A stretch of 64,000 nt of DNA from Hygrophila difformis (lineage: Eukaryota > Streptophyta > Magnoliopsida > Lamiales > Acanthaceae). The translations under genes were made by a program, and so were the position numbers. Positions 1 through 13,500 of this stretch are shown piece by piece (the stretch's first letter is position 1; each line of letters starts with the position of its first letter). Where the stretch lies: positions 1,240,001 to 1,304,000 of the forward strand of contig JAOANR010000004.1 in the NCBI GenBank assembly GCA_030278955.1, written 5' to 3'. The notes beneath the pieces are model-generated. The model was not told the origin of the DNA and did no database searches. It worked only from the letters and a program-made list of their open reading frames with translations.

Positions 1-1553
1 TTTTTGGAGCGCTAATACTGTTGAGCAGAATCACCAAACAGGACCAAGGATCTCTTGCATTGAATACATTAAGCCATCTGACAAATTGCCTGGTGAGAGC
101 TAAGCCTAAATATGTCTTTGATGTGTGCATATGTGGTGCCCATTATGACATTCTAGATCTTGCATTATCATTCATGTTGTACATGCATATATTTACCTCA
201 GTGCATTGAAAATGACAAGGGCATCAGGCCTACCCCCTCTATTCGGTCATACCTTTCTTACAATCCTTCTATCACCACATAGCTAGCCTGATCGATCCTC
301 TTGAATGCTTTTTTCACCAGTTTGCATTTGATACTATGAACCTTTAGTCTTTCCTTTCTCTAGCCATACAGCCTTTGGTACCAATGGGTTTTCTGGAATC
401 GTTTATAAAGTTTCACTTGAAATTCCTTCGTTGATGCAACCCATTTGTTGGGAAATTTCAGGGTGTTAGTACTCAATTGAAATCCTAATGTTGTGGAATC
501 TCTGGAGTTGGGTACTGCAGGGTGTATGAAGGTTTCGATAGTGTCAGGAAGTACAATATTCTTGTCCTGGAAAAAAAAAGAGTAAAAAGAAAAAAAAGAG
601 AGAGAGATAGGAAAAAAGAGAAAAAAGAGAAAAGAAATTGAAATTCATATCAGCATACAGAAATAGGAGTAAAACGTTACTGCTGATAACATGGAAGGGT
701 CGGGGCTGTCACCAGTTGAAGAACATTTTGAAAGTTAGCTAATAACATAGAAAGTTTTGAGAAAGAGCTCCACTTTTTATCCTGGGCTTGATCAGTTGGT
801 TTTGTTCTTCATTTTGCTGTAATACTCTGGTTGCATCACTCATAGGATTTCTGTGAGATCTTTGTAGATGGTTCCCTTTTTCCAATTTATGTTCATCTCC
901 TCACCCTTCCCATAGCCATGGCCAAACTATCACCTAAACATTGCCCCTTTGATTCAATGCACTGATGATAAATATTTTGTTTGCATGGAAATGTGACATT
1001 AATGTAAGCCCATGGAATTGTCAATTTGACTCATCGATTGAGGGTCCTATTGCCAATTTCTACTTTGAAGAGTGAAGGCACACACCTTTTTTACTGAGGT
1101 CAGGTTGGCTTGATGGACTCATGCTGGAAGGAATTGGTTTTGGCTTTGGTGTGACTGTTGTAGAGCCATTGGAAAGGTTAATGTGCACAAAGGAGTTTGG
1201 TATACTGGAGTAGTACTAATAGGATATAGGTTTCAGAGCAAGAGAGACTCCCGCTATGGGTGCAATAAGCGAAAGCAGGTGTGATTACTGCCATTGAGAA
1301 GCCAGTGTCTTAAGCTGTTGGGAATGTCAGGGATCGGCTTTGAGGAATTTTCACAGGTCGCAGTCATCCTTGTCTAGGTCGGATTTATTCCTATGTTTCG
1401 AGCTCCTGTCTAGCTACAACTCTATTGCTGCTACTGCCACTGACAATTGATGTATTTTGCTATTCGCTATCCTACTTTAGGCGGGTGTATTGTTTTTGTA
1501 ACAGACATCGTATTCCTTCTTTCGGAAATAAAATCTGTCTTTCCTCAAAAAAA
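1..1553. other. Gene-free region ending in an A-run
   Basis: No gene is recognised here; the longest reading frames are about 60 residues. Near 1528-1556 an AATAAA-like signal is followed within about 20 bases by a run of 11 A. This looks like the 3' end of a polyadenylated transcript or a LINE inserted in the genome. Because the window starts inside it, the 5' side and any target duplication cannot be judged. It could also be the 3' UTR of a gene lying off the left edge. Confidence 0.3.
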
Positions 1554-2165
1554 AAAACTCGGATTCGATGTTCTTTATATATGAAAACCTACATACTTGA
1601 TGCAAACAATTAAGATATCTTATCAAAGTATAGAAATTACAAACAAATAAATAACATATTCTCATATAATGACGTCGCTGAAATGCCAGAGAACTATGTT
1701 GCTGAAATGAATACAAATTGTTGATGAAATGTATAGCCAATGTTGCTGAAATATATAAGTTATGTCGCTGAATTGTATAGCTTTGTTACTGAAGTATGTA
1801 GGGCATGTCGATGAGATGTTATATCCGTGTCGTTGAAATCCTAAAAATATCTAATGCTCGTTGTTATCAGAATATGCAATTTTTCTAATTGGAAATTCTT
1901 AAATCCGATAAGATATTTAAATTCATCGCCTGTAGTAGATAGATTTTCATATATAGAACACCAAAATCCGAGTTTATTTGACAAAGTTAGAGCTATTTAA
2001 GTTTATTGCGATTTTCAATATCATAGCCTTTAAATCTCAAAGACGGAGCCTATATAATTCAGTAACATGTGCTATACAATTCAGTAACATAACGTCATAA
2101 CCTATACAACAAAGCTTATACAATAAACTTCAAATGACTCTATGTTTCTCAAATGAACTCGGATT
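1554..2165. repeat. Inverted-repeat element with 22-bp tandem units
   Basis: An imperfect inverted repeat of about 35 bp pairs 1554-1590 with 1938-1976 (outer bases AAACTCGGATT). Between the arms lie about eight degenerate units of 22 bp (1672-1850), each starting GTYGCTGAAAT. Two more units occur in inverted orientation at about 2055-2105. No coding sequence is present. A small non-autonomous DNA transposon is likely, but no target duplication was identified. Confidence 0.5.
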
Positions 2166-2649
2166 TCGGCCCTGTTTGGCAAATAAGCTAAACGAAATTA
2201 GCTTATTCTATTCATTTTAAGTTAAACTAGTAAGTAACCCGTCGAGACTCGACGTGTATAATTATATATATTATATAAAATATTTATACTCATAATATCC
2301 TATGAAGTGATAATAAATTCTATTTTGAGTAATAGAAAAATATGTAATGATTTTATATATTTGAAAGTGAGTGTATATGACAATATAATTTAATTATTTT
2401 TAAAACCAACATAGAATTAAATTAATTTGTCTTCTTTTGTTTCTGTGGCTTGTCCGGTGTAGACCCCACATATCAATAAAAATAAATATTAAATAATATT
2501 TTATTTAATTTGATTTCTTTAAAATAAAATAAAATTTAAATATAAGTATTAAGCATAACATGAAAATTTCCTCACAATTCGCTGAAAATTTCATTATAAA
2601 TAACATTTTTTGTTGTATCTTGAGTTACTTGAGTTAATCCATATTCATT

Positions 2650-3170
2650 ACATATTAATACTTTGAGTTCCTTTTTTTGCTACTGACACGAGATAAAAGA
2701 TATAGTTCATGGCTAAAAACTGGTTTTGGAAGATAAAGTAGCATTTTTTGAAGATTGACATACACTTTTGGTTTATAGTCATATCAAAACAAAACTGCGA
2801 ATAAGAATTGTCTCATCTGAAATCGAATGTTGAATTTGGTTAAATCAGACGGGCTTATAATCATTCTAACAATAAAGAATTTTCTGCTTTCATGATTTCC
2901 TAGAATTAGTGTAGCCTTAATTATATGATTTCGTATCTTGGGTACTATTAACATACTTCCATTGCATGACTTATTTGATGGATGTTCCTAAAAAGCATGA
3001 CTATGCATCCCTCCTTCAACGTTATTTCATGACTCAATCCATAACACTTGATTAAGTTTAGATATCCAGTAAAAATATTTAATCTTAATCGTCATTATCT
3101 ATATTTTCATCTTCTTGATAAATATTGTTAGAACTGAGATATACATTTTCATTTATAGACATACCTTTCC
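2650..3170 (-). pseudogene. Helitron helicase C-terminus, decayed copy 1
   Basis: Translation of the - strand gives helicase motif VI-like sequence (LPKPVFSH, then LSRVSSKK) and upstream fragments resembling the preceding helicase motif. Stops and frameshifts break it into short pieces. It lies just inside the Helitron 3' end, where the RepHel C-terminus is expected. Confidence 0.6.
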
Positions 3171-3469
3171 GTAATGTAATCATTGATCGTAGTAACCATC
3201 TCATTGGTAGGGGTTAGTATAACATTATATTTAAAAGTATCTGGATTTGAAGTAATGCAGCTTATATTTGTATATGACTCTAAAAAATGCCGTTAGAGGA
3301 TCATCGATAGAGTTTATAAGAATATCATCTGGAAATTTTACATCTGATTGTACATCTCCAAGATCAATACCAACTTTACTATCACCTACACCAACTCTCC
3401 ATATGCAAATTTTCTATCATATATAAATTTCATTGTATACAATATTTCTTGTGGTATCTTAAGTTAAGC

Positions 3470-3945
3470 CATCTTAATTACATATTAATAATTTGAGTTA
3501 CTTTTTGATAGTGACACGAACTATAGCAACATATAACTGTTCATGGCTAAAAACTGGTTTTGCAAGATAGAGTCCAACATTTTTTAAAAATTGACATTAC
3601 TTTTGTGTATAATCATAGCAAAACAAACTGCAAGTGAGAATTTCTCATTTGAAATGAATGGGGTTAAATCCGATATACTCATAATCATTCTAGGAATAAA
3701 GAATTTTCTACTATCATAGTTTCCCGAAATTAGTTTAGCCTTACTCGTATGGTTCCGCATCTTGTTACTATCAACTTGCTTCCATTGTATAATTTATTTT
3801 ATAGATCTATATTCATAAGAAGCATAATTGTGCAACCCCCTTTCAACTTTATTTCATGATTTGGTAATTGGGAACATTTGATCGTGCTTAGATATTCCGG
3901 TGAAAATACTTCATCGTCACTTGATTGTGCCAACATTAAATTTAT
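3470..3945 (-). pseudogene. Helitron helicase C-terminus, decayed copy 2
   Basis: This segment repeats the 2650-3170 sequence with about 80% identity by eye, for example the shared stretch GTTCATGGCTAAAAACTGG. It is also broken. Tandem duplication within the element, or two overlapping insertions, would explain it. Confidence 0.5.
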
Positions 3946-6165
3946 TGTTTATTCATCCATCTCCTCGACGTAATAAATATAACAATATCATTGGACAACA
4001 TTGCCTTCTAATAATGTAATTCATATAATTCAATTCAATATTTATAATAAAAAATTACATTATTAAAATTTGACACATAAATTCATTATAAAAAATATTA
4101 TGTATAAGATTTTATAATAGATGTATTGAAATATATTTGTTAAGATATTATCGTTATACTATATTTTACTTTATTTCTATTTTTGATACTACTTTTAGCA
4201 TAGGTGAATGAACTGAAATCTTAAAATATTTTTCAAATCTTAAAAAACATCTAAGCCAATTAGTGGTTATTTGATTTGATTTGATTTCTAAATCTACTAA
4301 TTAGTGTGATGGTGATCATTTGAAAATTTGTGCTCCATAGTTTTTTTTGTCTTTTGTACTTTTTTTAAAAAAAAATTTTATTCCGAAGATAAAATTATTA
4401 TTTTCCAATCATAAATATTAAAAAATAAATTTAATAATCTTAGGTATTTAATACTTATGCAGATCCACCAGCATATTTGGAAAAGTTAGTGGAATGACAC
4501 AATTTTGTTTGGTTGAACAACCAAGAAAGAATTGCATGAGTTTGCATTATTCGCAATAAAAATTTGAATAAAATTAAATGGCTTCGACTTTTTTATTACA
4601 AAAATTTTAGAAAAAACTAAAATAGAATAATAAAATTGCTAAGAAAGATCAATTCTTTATTGTTCAATGCCAAAATAGAAAAAAAAAAGACAAAAAAATT
4701 ATTTATTAGAATAATAACATGACTACTTTTTGTAAATCTTTGTAGATGAGGGGTGCACTTCATCTGTTTCATGTTGTTGTCTCCTCATCTCGACTCCATT
4801 TTTTAGGAGTTGTATCTAGACATATTGAATTAGAACAAGAATCTTCATTTATTTGATTAGATATCTACAATAATGACATAATTGGTTTGTAAAGTTAAAA
4901 ACAATCAAAATAAAAATTGATTCAACCCATTGAGATAATACTATTTTTAAAATGTATTATTTTACTAATTCTTTCTCATATGCCCAGCTGGAACTGCTAA
5001 CTCTTTATGTTGTGAGGTCTCCCTTTTATCCTGATAATAAAAAAAGAGCACGAATAAAAATAATTTATTAGGTAAAATTAAATGTTAGAATAAAGATAAT
5101 AATTGAATAAATGAATGACTAAATTGTTGAACACACATACCTTATTATATTGATCATGGATGAAAATGTAGCAATAATGTATTCATCATCTGTTACTTTT
5201 AACTGTAAAATCACGTTTGTCAAACATTGTATTTACATCTACTTTAAATAGATAATTCTTTTCAAGCTTTGTGGCTAATAGGTCTGGTATTCGTCCCTCC
5301 CACCTGTTTATTAAAACAACAAATATTCATGAATTGATATATCTTTGTGAAGCCATAGTCTTAAAATGCTAACAATAGCAGATTTATTCACTGTTTTGAT
5401 ATTGATAGAATTTAAGAGAATGATTTCTTATCCATAATTATGTGCAGAAATCAATGAATTATGAAAATTGAAAGAGGAAAGACAAAGAAATCAATGAAAG
5501 ATGAAAATTGAAGAAGGATAGACGAAAATTGAAGAAGGATAGACGAAAATTGAAGTAGAAGAAGCGATGTATTTTTGTGAAAATATGGCTTATATATATT
5601 AATTAATATATTAAAATCTTTTCTATATATTCACATCTTTTAATAATATAGCAAAAGTTGTTTGGAAATTTCATATCTTTTCCATATATTCATATTAATG
5701 CAAGTAAATAACCAAATATAAAAATACAAAAATCTAATTCAAATCTTTTAAAAAACTAAAAATTGAAGGAATTCCATAATTGGAAATTCTATATCTTTTA
5801 AAAATGGAAAATCTATAAATAAATAAATAATAATAAATGCAAAAATCTAAAATTAATTAAAAAAATTCAAAAATCTATAAAAATTAGAAATTTGAAATGG
5901 AGACACCACGGTAAATGTTGACTGGGTTAACCACTAATGGTTTTAATAATATATTGATTAGCTTATTTAAAAAGATAAAATACCTTAAAATAGTGTTCAA
6001 TCAGCTATTTTTGAAACCGCTGCAAATAGCAGCATTTTGGAATTAGCTTATTCTAGGCAAAAAATTTGCCTCAAAACTGTCAAACAGCTAATTTTAACTA
6101 ATTTATTACTCAAATTACTCACATAATCAGTTAACAGCCAACAGCTAATTCCCAAACAGGCCCTT

Positions 6166-7586
6166 TGACGTTCATTATTTGAATATCTATATCATTGATG
6201 CAACGAATCTAAGTATCCATTCAGATTTTAGAAAATCCAAACAAAGAAATAGGAGATTATACTGGACGCGTGAAATACGATAAATATAAGAAAGATCATT
6301 TTCATCTTATTGAAATTACAAGACTAACATTTGCATTAATCTCACATAAAATTGTGTATATTAATAATATCTTATGTTTGTACCTTAAGAAAAGTGTTAT
6401 GAGGCAGCCTTAATTATGCTTTTAAACGCTAAATGCTATTAAGGGTCTGTTCTGAACGCGGTTTTGGGGAGCTTAATTAGCTTTTGTTTCAAAACAATAG
6501 CCAGAACAACTAGCTTTTGAAGGCTTTAACTGTGAATTGCAGTTCCGAAAAGCTCTACAATCAGAAGCTACGCTTAGTAGTTTTTGGGAGCTTTCGAAAG
6601 CTACTTTCCAAATTTAATTAATTTTTCTCTTCAAATTATAATTTATGACAGCTACAAATACTTGTACCAAACACTTATGCAAAAACTGATAGCTATAGCT
6701 CCTACAGCTCCAACAGCTACAACTTTACGTGTAGAACTGACTCTAATTATCAGAATTCCTTGTTGATATATCTTTGGAAACAGAGAAAATAATGGGCAAG
6801 TTTTTTAGCAACGATTATGCAGATAGAGAAATTTTAGTATTGCTTAAATTGAAAATCTCGAAAAAGGAATTAATGGATACGATGAAGTTGTAGAGTCCCA
6901 CAAAATTATGCCATTTTCCCGTCATTGGTGAATGGTTAGTACATAACTAAAATTGAACAGAGATTGAGAGGTTTCATCGAATTGCCAAAGGATATTTATT
7001 TACGGTAAGATTGTACATTATTGATGACTCACGGAATTTTCATATATTAAAATTACTACGAGTACAATTTATTTTATCTCCTTAATTTTTTGCTTGACTT
7101 ATCTCCTTGTTAAATAGGAATATTTTTATATTTTTATTTCTAAAATGACTTATCATTTTTGTAGAATTCACCTAATCACTTTGAAGAAATTGAGAATTTC
7201 AATTTTTACTTCTCCTTTTACTTTTTAGAAAAGTCAAAACAAATAGCTAAAAAAATTCAAAAGAAATTTTATATGAAACAAAAGTTCAAAGAAGAAAAAA
7301 TAAGACCAAACAAACAATCTATTAGTATTTTTATTATAGAAATATGTATATGTGTAGATAATAAAATATTATATTATGTGATTAAGGTAATCATATATTA
7401 ATAAAATATAGTATTTATTACTCATGAATCTATATTTATTTTTGTAAATGCACTCATATAGTATATAACCATAAATGTAAATAATTAATACTCCTACCAC
7501 ATAATTCTCAAACCCAACCTTATTTAAAAAACACTCCAAAAATTCCCTTCTTTTTCCTCACAATTTTCTCTCTTCACCTGGAAAAA
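6166..7586. other. Upstream region of AMT1 with a small MITE
   Basis: No gene is seen. A probable MITE of about 300 bp lies at 6442-6741: its left end GGGTCTGTTCTGAACGCGG is an imperfect inverted copy of the right end around GTGTAGAACTGACTC. The rest is AT-rich. The last 90 bases before the AMT1 start are pyrimidine-rich, as expected of a plant 5' UTR. No TATA box was fixed with confidence. Confidence 0.4.
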
Positions 7587-10500
7587 ATGGCCGACGACCT
7601 CAGTTGCTCAGCCGCCGACCTTTCCGCCCTCCTCGGCGGCAACGCCACTGTTAAGGCCGCGACCTTCATCTGCAGCCGCTTTGAAGCCGTCTCGGCGAAG
7701 CTCTCGGCCACCAACTACGCCGTGGATAACACGTACCTCCTATTCTCGGCGTATTTAGTGTTCTCTATGCAGATCGGCTTCGCCATGCTCTGCGCCGGCT
7801 CCGTTCGCGCCAAGAACACCATGAACATAATGCTTACCAATGTCATCGACGCCGTCGCCGGAGGCCTCAGCTACTATCTTTTCGGATACGCCTTCGCCTT
7901 CGGCGGGCCGTCCAATGGATTCATCGGCAAGCAGTTTTTCGGGCTGAAGGGCTTCCCGTCGCCGGCCGGAGATTACAGCTTCTTTCTGTATCAATGGACT
8001 TTCGCCATTGCCGCCGCAGGTCAGAATTGGTTTTCATCTTAATTATAATGTTTTAGAAACTAATAAATGCATAATTTTTTGGGTAACAGTAATAAATGCA
8101 TAATTAACTTCCGAAGATTATTTTTTCCTTAAAAAAGTACTAATTTTTATCAATTTTTCTAGCATTTGTTTTTTATAACTTTATTTTTGTGTTGTATAAA
8201 AAATTCTACTCTCCATCTGGCACTATAGCGATTAGTTTTTAGAAAAACAAAGGTTTAATTGATAGTCTCATGCATGCCCAAAGTATATACTACTATATAT
8301 AATTATACCCTTATATCAGTATACTGTCAAATGTACTCTAATTTCTTAATATTGGATGTGATAAGTCGATAATGAATGTGATCCCAATTCAATATAATTT
8401 GTAGAATTACTTGGGAGTACGTGAAAGTTATCAAACATTATAATTCAGTGTTGTTTATTTATTTTATTTTATTTTTTATTTCTTATCTTGTTACAATGGG
8501 GCAAAGGTATAATAATCAATGAAATTGAACTACACTATTTTTTTTCTCAATAATCTATTTTAAATTAAATAGTAGTGCAAATTTAAATAAATTAGATAAG
8601 AGTATGTCCCAACCGGCAACCATCCACTATGTGTATAACCATGAGAAAGAAAGTTCAATAACTAATAATCCGTTATATATATATATATATATATATAGAG
8701 GTAATGCATTAATTATACAAAAATCTTTTAGGTGGATACCCGAGTACCCTCAGCTTCATTAGACATAGGACTAATCCCTCGGGTATCGGGTGTCTTTTCC
8801 AGAACAGAATTCTGCATACACAAAGAACATTTGCTTAAGTTATTAGGGACTATACCACTCACGCCAACTGCGTTTGATCATTAATTACACAAAATATTCT
8901 ATCTAAAAACATTTCTCTAAATTCTTATCAATCGTAAAATTCATTTATTATATAAATGGAGTATCTTTTTATTGTAGAAAAAATGCCTTGGTACATATAT
9001 ATTGATTATATATATGCCCTTCATTTTCTTCTCATTATATATATATGTGGTGTTGCTGACTTCTTTGGATCTTGGGTTTTCTTGTTAATTACGTATTTGT
9101 TTAGGTATTACCAGTGGATCCATTGCAGAAAGAACCACATTTGCAGCATACCTTATCTACTCTTTATTCCTCACCGGCTTTGTCTACCCAATTGCATCCC
9201 ACTGGTTTTGGTCCGGCGACGGCTGGGCTGCAGCCGCAAAAACCGATGGAAACCTCCTCCTCGGCTCAGGAGTCATAGACTTCGCCGGTTCAGGCGTGGT
9301 ACACATGGTCGGCGGCATAGCCGGTCTTTGGGGCGCGCTCATTGAAGGCCCGAGAATCGGCCGGTTCGACCACAATGGCAAGCCCGTCTCCCTACGCGGC
9401 CACAGCGCAACCCTAGTTGTGCTCGGCACTTTCTTGCTGTGGTTCGGCTGGTACGGCTTCAATCCGGGATCGTTTCTGACTATTTTGAAGGCGTACGATA
9501 CTCCAAGAGGGAGCTTCTACGGCCAATGGAGTGCAGTCGGGAGGACGGCCATCACAACAACACTGGCGGGGTGCACGGCAGGCCTGACCACATTGTTTGC
9601 CAAGAGGCTTTTGGTTGGGTACTGGAACGTGACCGACGTGTGCAATGGACTGTTGGGTGGATTTGCCGCGATCACCTCAGGGTGCTCGGTGGTCGAGCCG
9701 TGGGCGGCGGTTATATGTGGATTTGTGGCGGCGTGGGTGTTGATTGGATTCAACAAATTGGCTGATAAGTTGAAGTATGATGACCCTCTGGAGGCTGCCC
9801 AGCTCCACGGTGGCTGTGGCGCTTGGGGCTTGATTTTTACAGGTACTACTACTGATGATGATGTTTTATTATTGGATTGGATTAGAAAAGTGAGGTTAGG
9901 TTAGGGTTTTATATAATTATTTATTTAGTACCCTGTTTGGCTCGGGTGTAGCCAAGGACCTTTTTCTCCTCAAGGGAGGCTATCGGAAAAGGATCAAACC
10001 GATTACGGGTTCGGATTAACAATAATGCGCCCACAATTGAATGAATCTTCCTTGAATTGATCAACAATAACACGATACAACGGAGAATCTGCCTGTTGTT
10101 AAGAAACAACGGCGGAATTCACCAAAAACAGAGAACCAAACTACCAGTTGCTAAGGAGCAACGGTGGATTTGGAAATAGTAACCGCTACAAACTAGGCTA
10201 GATTCTAAGGAAAGCTGTAAAGGAAAGCTGTAAAGAAAGCAGTAAAGATAACAAGGAATTAAAATTGATAAAAGTAATTTGGGGGTTGGATTGATCTCTC
10301 TGATTTTGAATGCGTCGACCCCTATTTATAGCCGGAGCTGGAATAACCGCTCTCCGGCTAACTCCTCTGAGCCGAATTCTTTCTCTCTTCAATTCGGTTG
10401 TTTTGGTTTCGGCTATTTCTTCCCATTTCGGCCGAAATCTTTATCAGCTTCGATTTCCTTCCTTCGGTTTACTATGTGCTTTCGGCCTTACCAATCTTGA

Positions 10501-13500
10501 GCCCATCTTCTTTTTGGACTTCCCCTTTCTTCCGGCCCATGTCTTATGGCCCAATAGCTCTTTTGCGGCCCATTATTCCATATGGCCCCAACAGATGCCC
10601 TCCTTACTTGGGCGAATTGCTTCCATGCGAAAGAGCCCAAGTAACCTCCCTTTCTTCTTCCTTTTGGCGGTTATTTTCTCCTTCTCGAGGATGCTCTCCA
10701 TCATTCCCCTATTTACGTAGCCTACCACGTACTCGGAGTGAACTGCCTTTCCAACTTCTCCTCTCTCTCTCTTTCCACTTTCTCCGATGGAAAATCCTCC
10801 TGCCCCTGTTACTGCTCTTTCCGCTGATCTTCTCAGAATTGAGAACTCTTTTGCTTCTCACTCCGCGGTTCGCCTCTTGCCTGAGGGCTTCTATTCCTTA
10901 GGTCCGTTGGGCATTCCTGAAGATATCGACGAATGTACTGCTCGGATCTTTGAAAATCGTTCCGTTCTTCTATATGAGCCTTGTTTCTCTTCCAAGCTTT
11001 TCCCTTCATCTTTCGCTAATTGGTCTTCGCCCTCTCCTGATTATGTGGCGTGGTATCATCACCTCGAACCCCACTGTCGTGACTCTTGGCATAAGTCATA
11101 TGTCTAACGTATGATTTCCCTTAGTACCTTGCCACTTCCCACAGATCTTCGCCCTATTCAGGCCCTTCTTTGCTTCTGGAATCCTTCTGTGAACTGTTTT
11201 TGTTTCCCTTGGGGGATGATGACTCCCACCATTCAGGACGTGAAGCTTCTCCTTGGCCTCTCTGTCCGTGGGGATAACCTCGCCATTATGTCGTTGCCCA
11301 AGGAGAAAAATACTGGCTTTTCCTCTGGCGATTCCTTTGCTAATTGGATCGTTTCCCATCAGAGTGATCCTATTTCGCCTGCTCCGCACCCTTCAGAGCC
11401 TCTTGCGTTTATGATGTATTTCCTTACGAAATTCTTCTGGTGCGTTCCTTCCAAGGGTGTTCTCCTCGAAACACACTCTTTTGCTTCGGCACTTCTTAAT
11501 CATGTGACCCTGCCTTCAGCCGATTTCTTCCTCGCTCATCTGTATGCGGGTATTTCGGCTACTGTGTCGGGTTGGGAAAAAGGTTCGTCTGATAAAGCCC
11601 GTGGCCCGTTATGGTTCCTTTACTTGTGGTTAGTTTGGCATTTTCGCGACATTTCCCAATTTCCTCCCCATGATATTCGTCCTAACCATTTCGTCGCTCC
11701 TGATCTTCTTAGAGCACCCCTTCCTCCTTTGTCGATGCCTCACTGGATCAACTATTTCCTGGGTCGTACTGCCGAACAAGCCTTTTCTCATTATCACTAC
11801 CGGAAAGCTGACTTTGCTTGGGTCAGGAATATTGTTACTTCCCCCTTCGGGACTCCTCTTCCTTTGGCTTTTGCTCAAATATGGAACAGGTGCATATTAC
11901 CCCGCCCGATCTTCAATGGTTCCACATTTGTTCCTGCCAAGTCTGCTATTCCTTTTGAAGTTTACAATCCCCATCTGGTTAGCCGCCAATTCGGCTTTGG
12001 TCAAGACTTAGTGGAGGCCCTCAGAGCCGGTAGACGCCTCTCTGCTTCTACCAGTCGTCAGCAATGCTCCCTCTATCACAAACGTTTGATCTCCTTCAAG
12101 GTTTGGAAGTTTGTCGCTCGTCCAGGGTCTGTTACCTCCCGTTTCCAGTCTTGGTGGAACGGTGTTGCTGGTGTCTTTTTTAGTGCCAACCTTGATTCGG
12201 TTCTGCGGAGGGGTGGTTTCTCTCCTATTCTGGCATTCTCTACTGTCCCTTCATCATCTCCGGGTTCCACTCCTCAGCGCATTCTCGGTTCGTCTTCCGC
12301 TTCTCGCCCAGGTATGTTTCTTTTCTTTTCCTCTCTTCTTCGGTTGTTGCTCGTTCCTTTTTCCTTTATGTCTCACTTATCCGATTTCTTCAGATGTTCC
12401 TTGCTCCTCTACTTCAGAACCTGGTCGAAAAAGGCCCGCTTCGCCTTCGGCCTCTCTCGTCGACTTTCTCCCTCCTACTCAGACCAGGAGGCGTTCATCT
12501 CATTCACCGCTTGGCAGAATCCCTGCCTCCCTCTTTGCGGTTCGTTACACTATTTTTCTCCTTTTCCAGGCTCCTTTCCTTCGACTAATTCCTTTTTCTT
12601 ATTCTTGTCAGGTCCCACCTATTTTGCCACAACCTGATGTTCAACCACTTCCAACTGTGGTATCGGCTCCTTCAGTAGCCGAATTTCGCACATCGGCCAG
12701 TACCAGTAATTTGGCTGTTTCCGCTAGTTCTTCTGCTGTTACCCCTCGGGGTTTGATTGCGAGCTCTACTTCGGCCGACCCTTCCGTCCCTCTTTCGGTC
12801 GATCGTCCTCAGCCTATTACGGATTCTGCCACACCTTCATCCTTAGTTGTTCCGACACCGTCTGGCCCCCTACCTAGTGGTATGGCTGCTGATGAAACCC
12901 CTGCCGATCATGTCCCTTTATCGCCATTTCCTGATCGGCATGTCTTGGACGATTTCTTTTCTCCCGCGTCTCTGGTCTCTCGTCCGTCGGATCTTTCTAC
13001 TCACCTTGGTGATTGTCTGGCCAGGCTATGCAATCTAATTGGCCGGCAATCTGACGTGGAATTCGTCAACCCTAAACCGATCCTTATTCTCTTGTCCCAT
13101 CTTGAACAGCAATTTCATGACGAGATGGTATCTCTGAATCTGAATGGTACTCTTCAGATGATTACGAAGTCTGTCCTCTCAATGGATCAGGAACTCCTGG
13201 CTCACCTAAAAATGCGACATAAGCTTGCCGTCGAACGTGAGGCTGCAGCCTCTTCACGGGCCATCTTTGACAATTATTCTGCAGAGTATCGGGCTCAAAT
13301 GAGTAAGCTGTCTGAAGTGGAATCTCAGGAGCTTAAACAGTCCGAGGATCTTGTTTTGATTCGGGCTGAGATAGCCAAGCTCCAGCGACAAGAGAAGGAT
13401 TTGGAATTAACTTTGGCTCACACTAAGCGAAAATCGGCCGATCTGAAACAATCGATCAAAATTCTTCGTCAATCGGCCGAAGTTCCTAGGGCCAAAATCT

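Larger units (their letters stand above)
2227..5957 (-). mobile_element. Helitron, degraded
   Basis: Read on the - strand, the element starts with TC (5957-5956) directly after an A. It ends with CTAG (2230-2227) directly before a T, the A^T insertion site expected of Helitrons. About ten bases before CTAG is a GC-rich hairpin, CGTCGAG-T-CTCGACG. Internal - strand sequence still encodes pieces of the C-terminal Pif1-like helicase, for example LYLPKPVFSH followed by LSRVSSKK (about 2770-2695). This segment is present twice, about 800 bp apart. All frames are broken, so the copy cannot be autonomous. Confidence 0.8.
2168..6163. mobile_element. TIR element (MITE-like), split by a Helitron
   Basis: The left end reads GGCCCTGTTTGGCAAATAAG. 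The right end is its imperfect inverted complement, ending AATTCCCAAACAGGCCC. Removing the Helitron at 2227-5957 leaves roughly 265 bp, the size of a MITE. This terminus style is common in hAT- and Harbinger-type plant MITEs. No clear target duplication was seen, so the superfamily is not assigned. Confidence 0.55.

Noticed and set aside
1672..1850. CRISPR-like regular repeats
   Set aside because: Units are contiguous 22-bp tandems without spacers, in a plant genome.
10310..10720. Frames inside and just beyond the left LTR
   Set aside because: The same frames recur in the other LTR; they are LTR sequence read by chance.
10787..11110. An intron removing the premature stop of the antisense gene
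   Set aside because: A nearby acceptor (CCCTTAG) exists, but the only close donors would give an intron of about 35 bp or less, too short for plants, and homology looks continuous over the stop.
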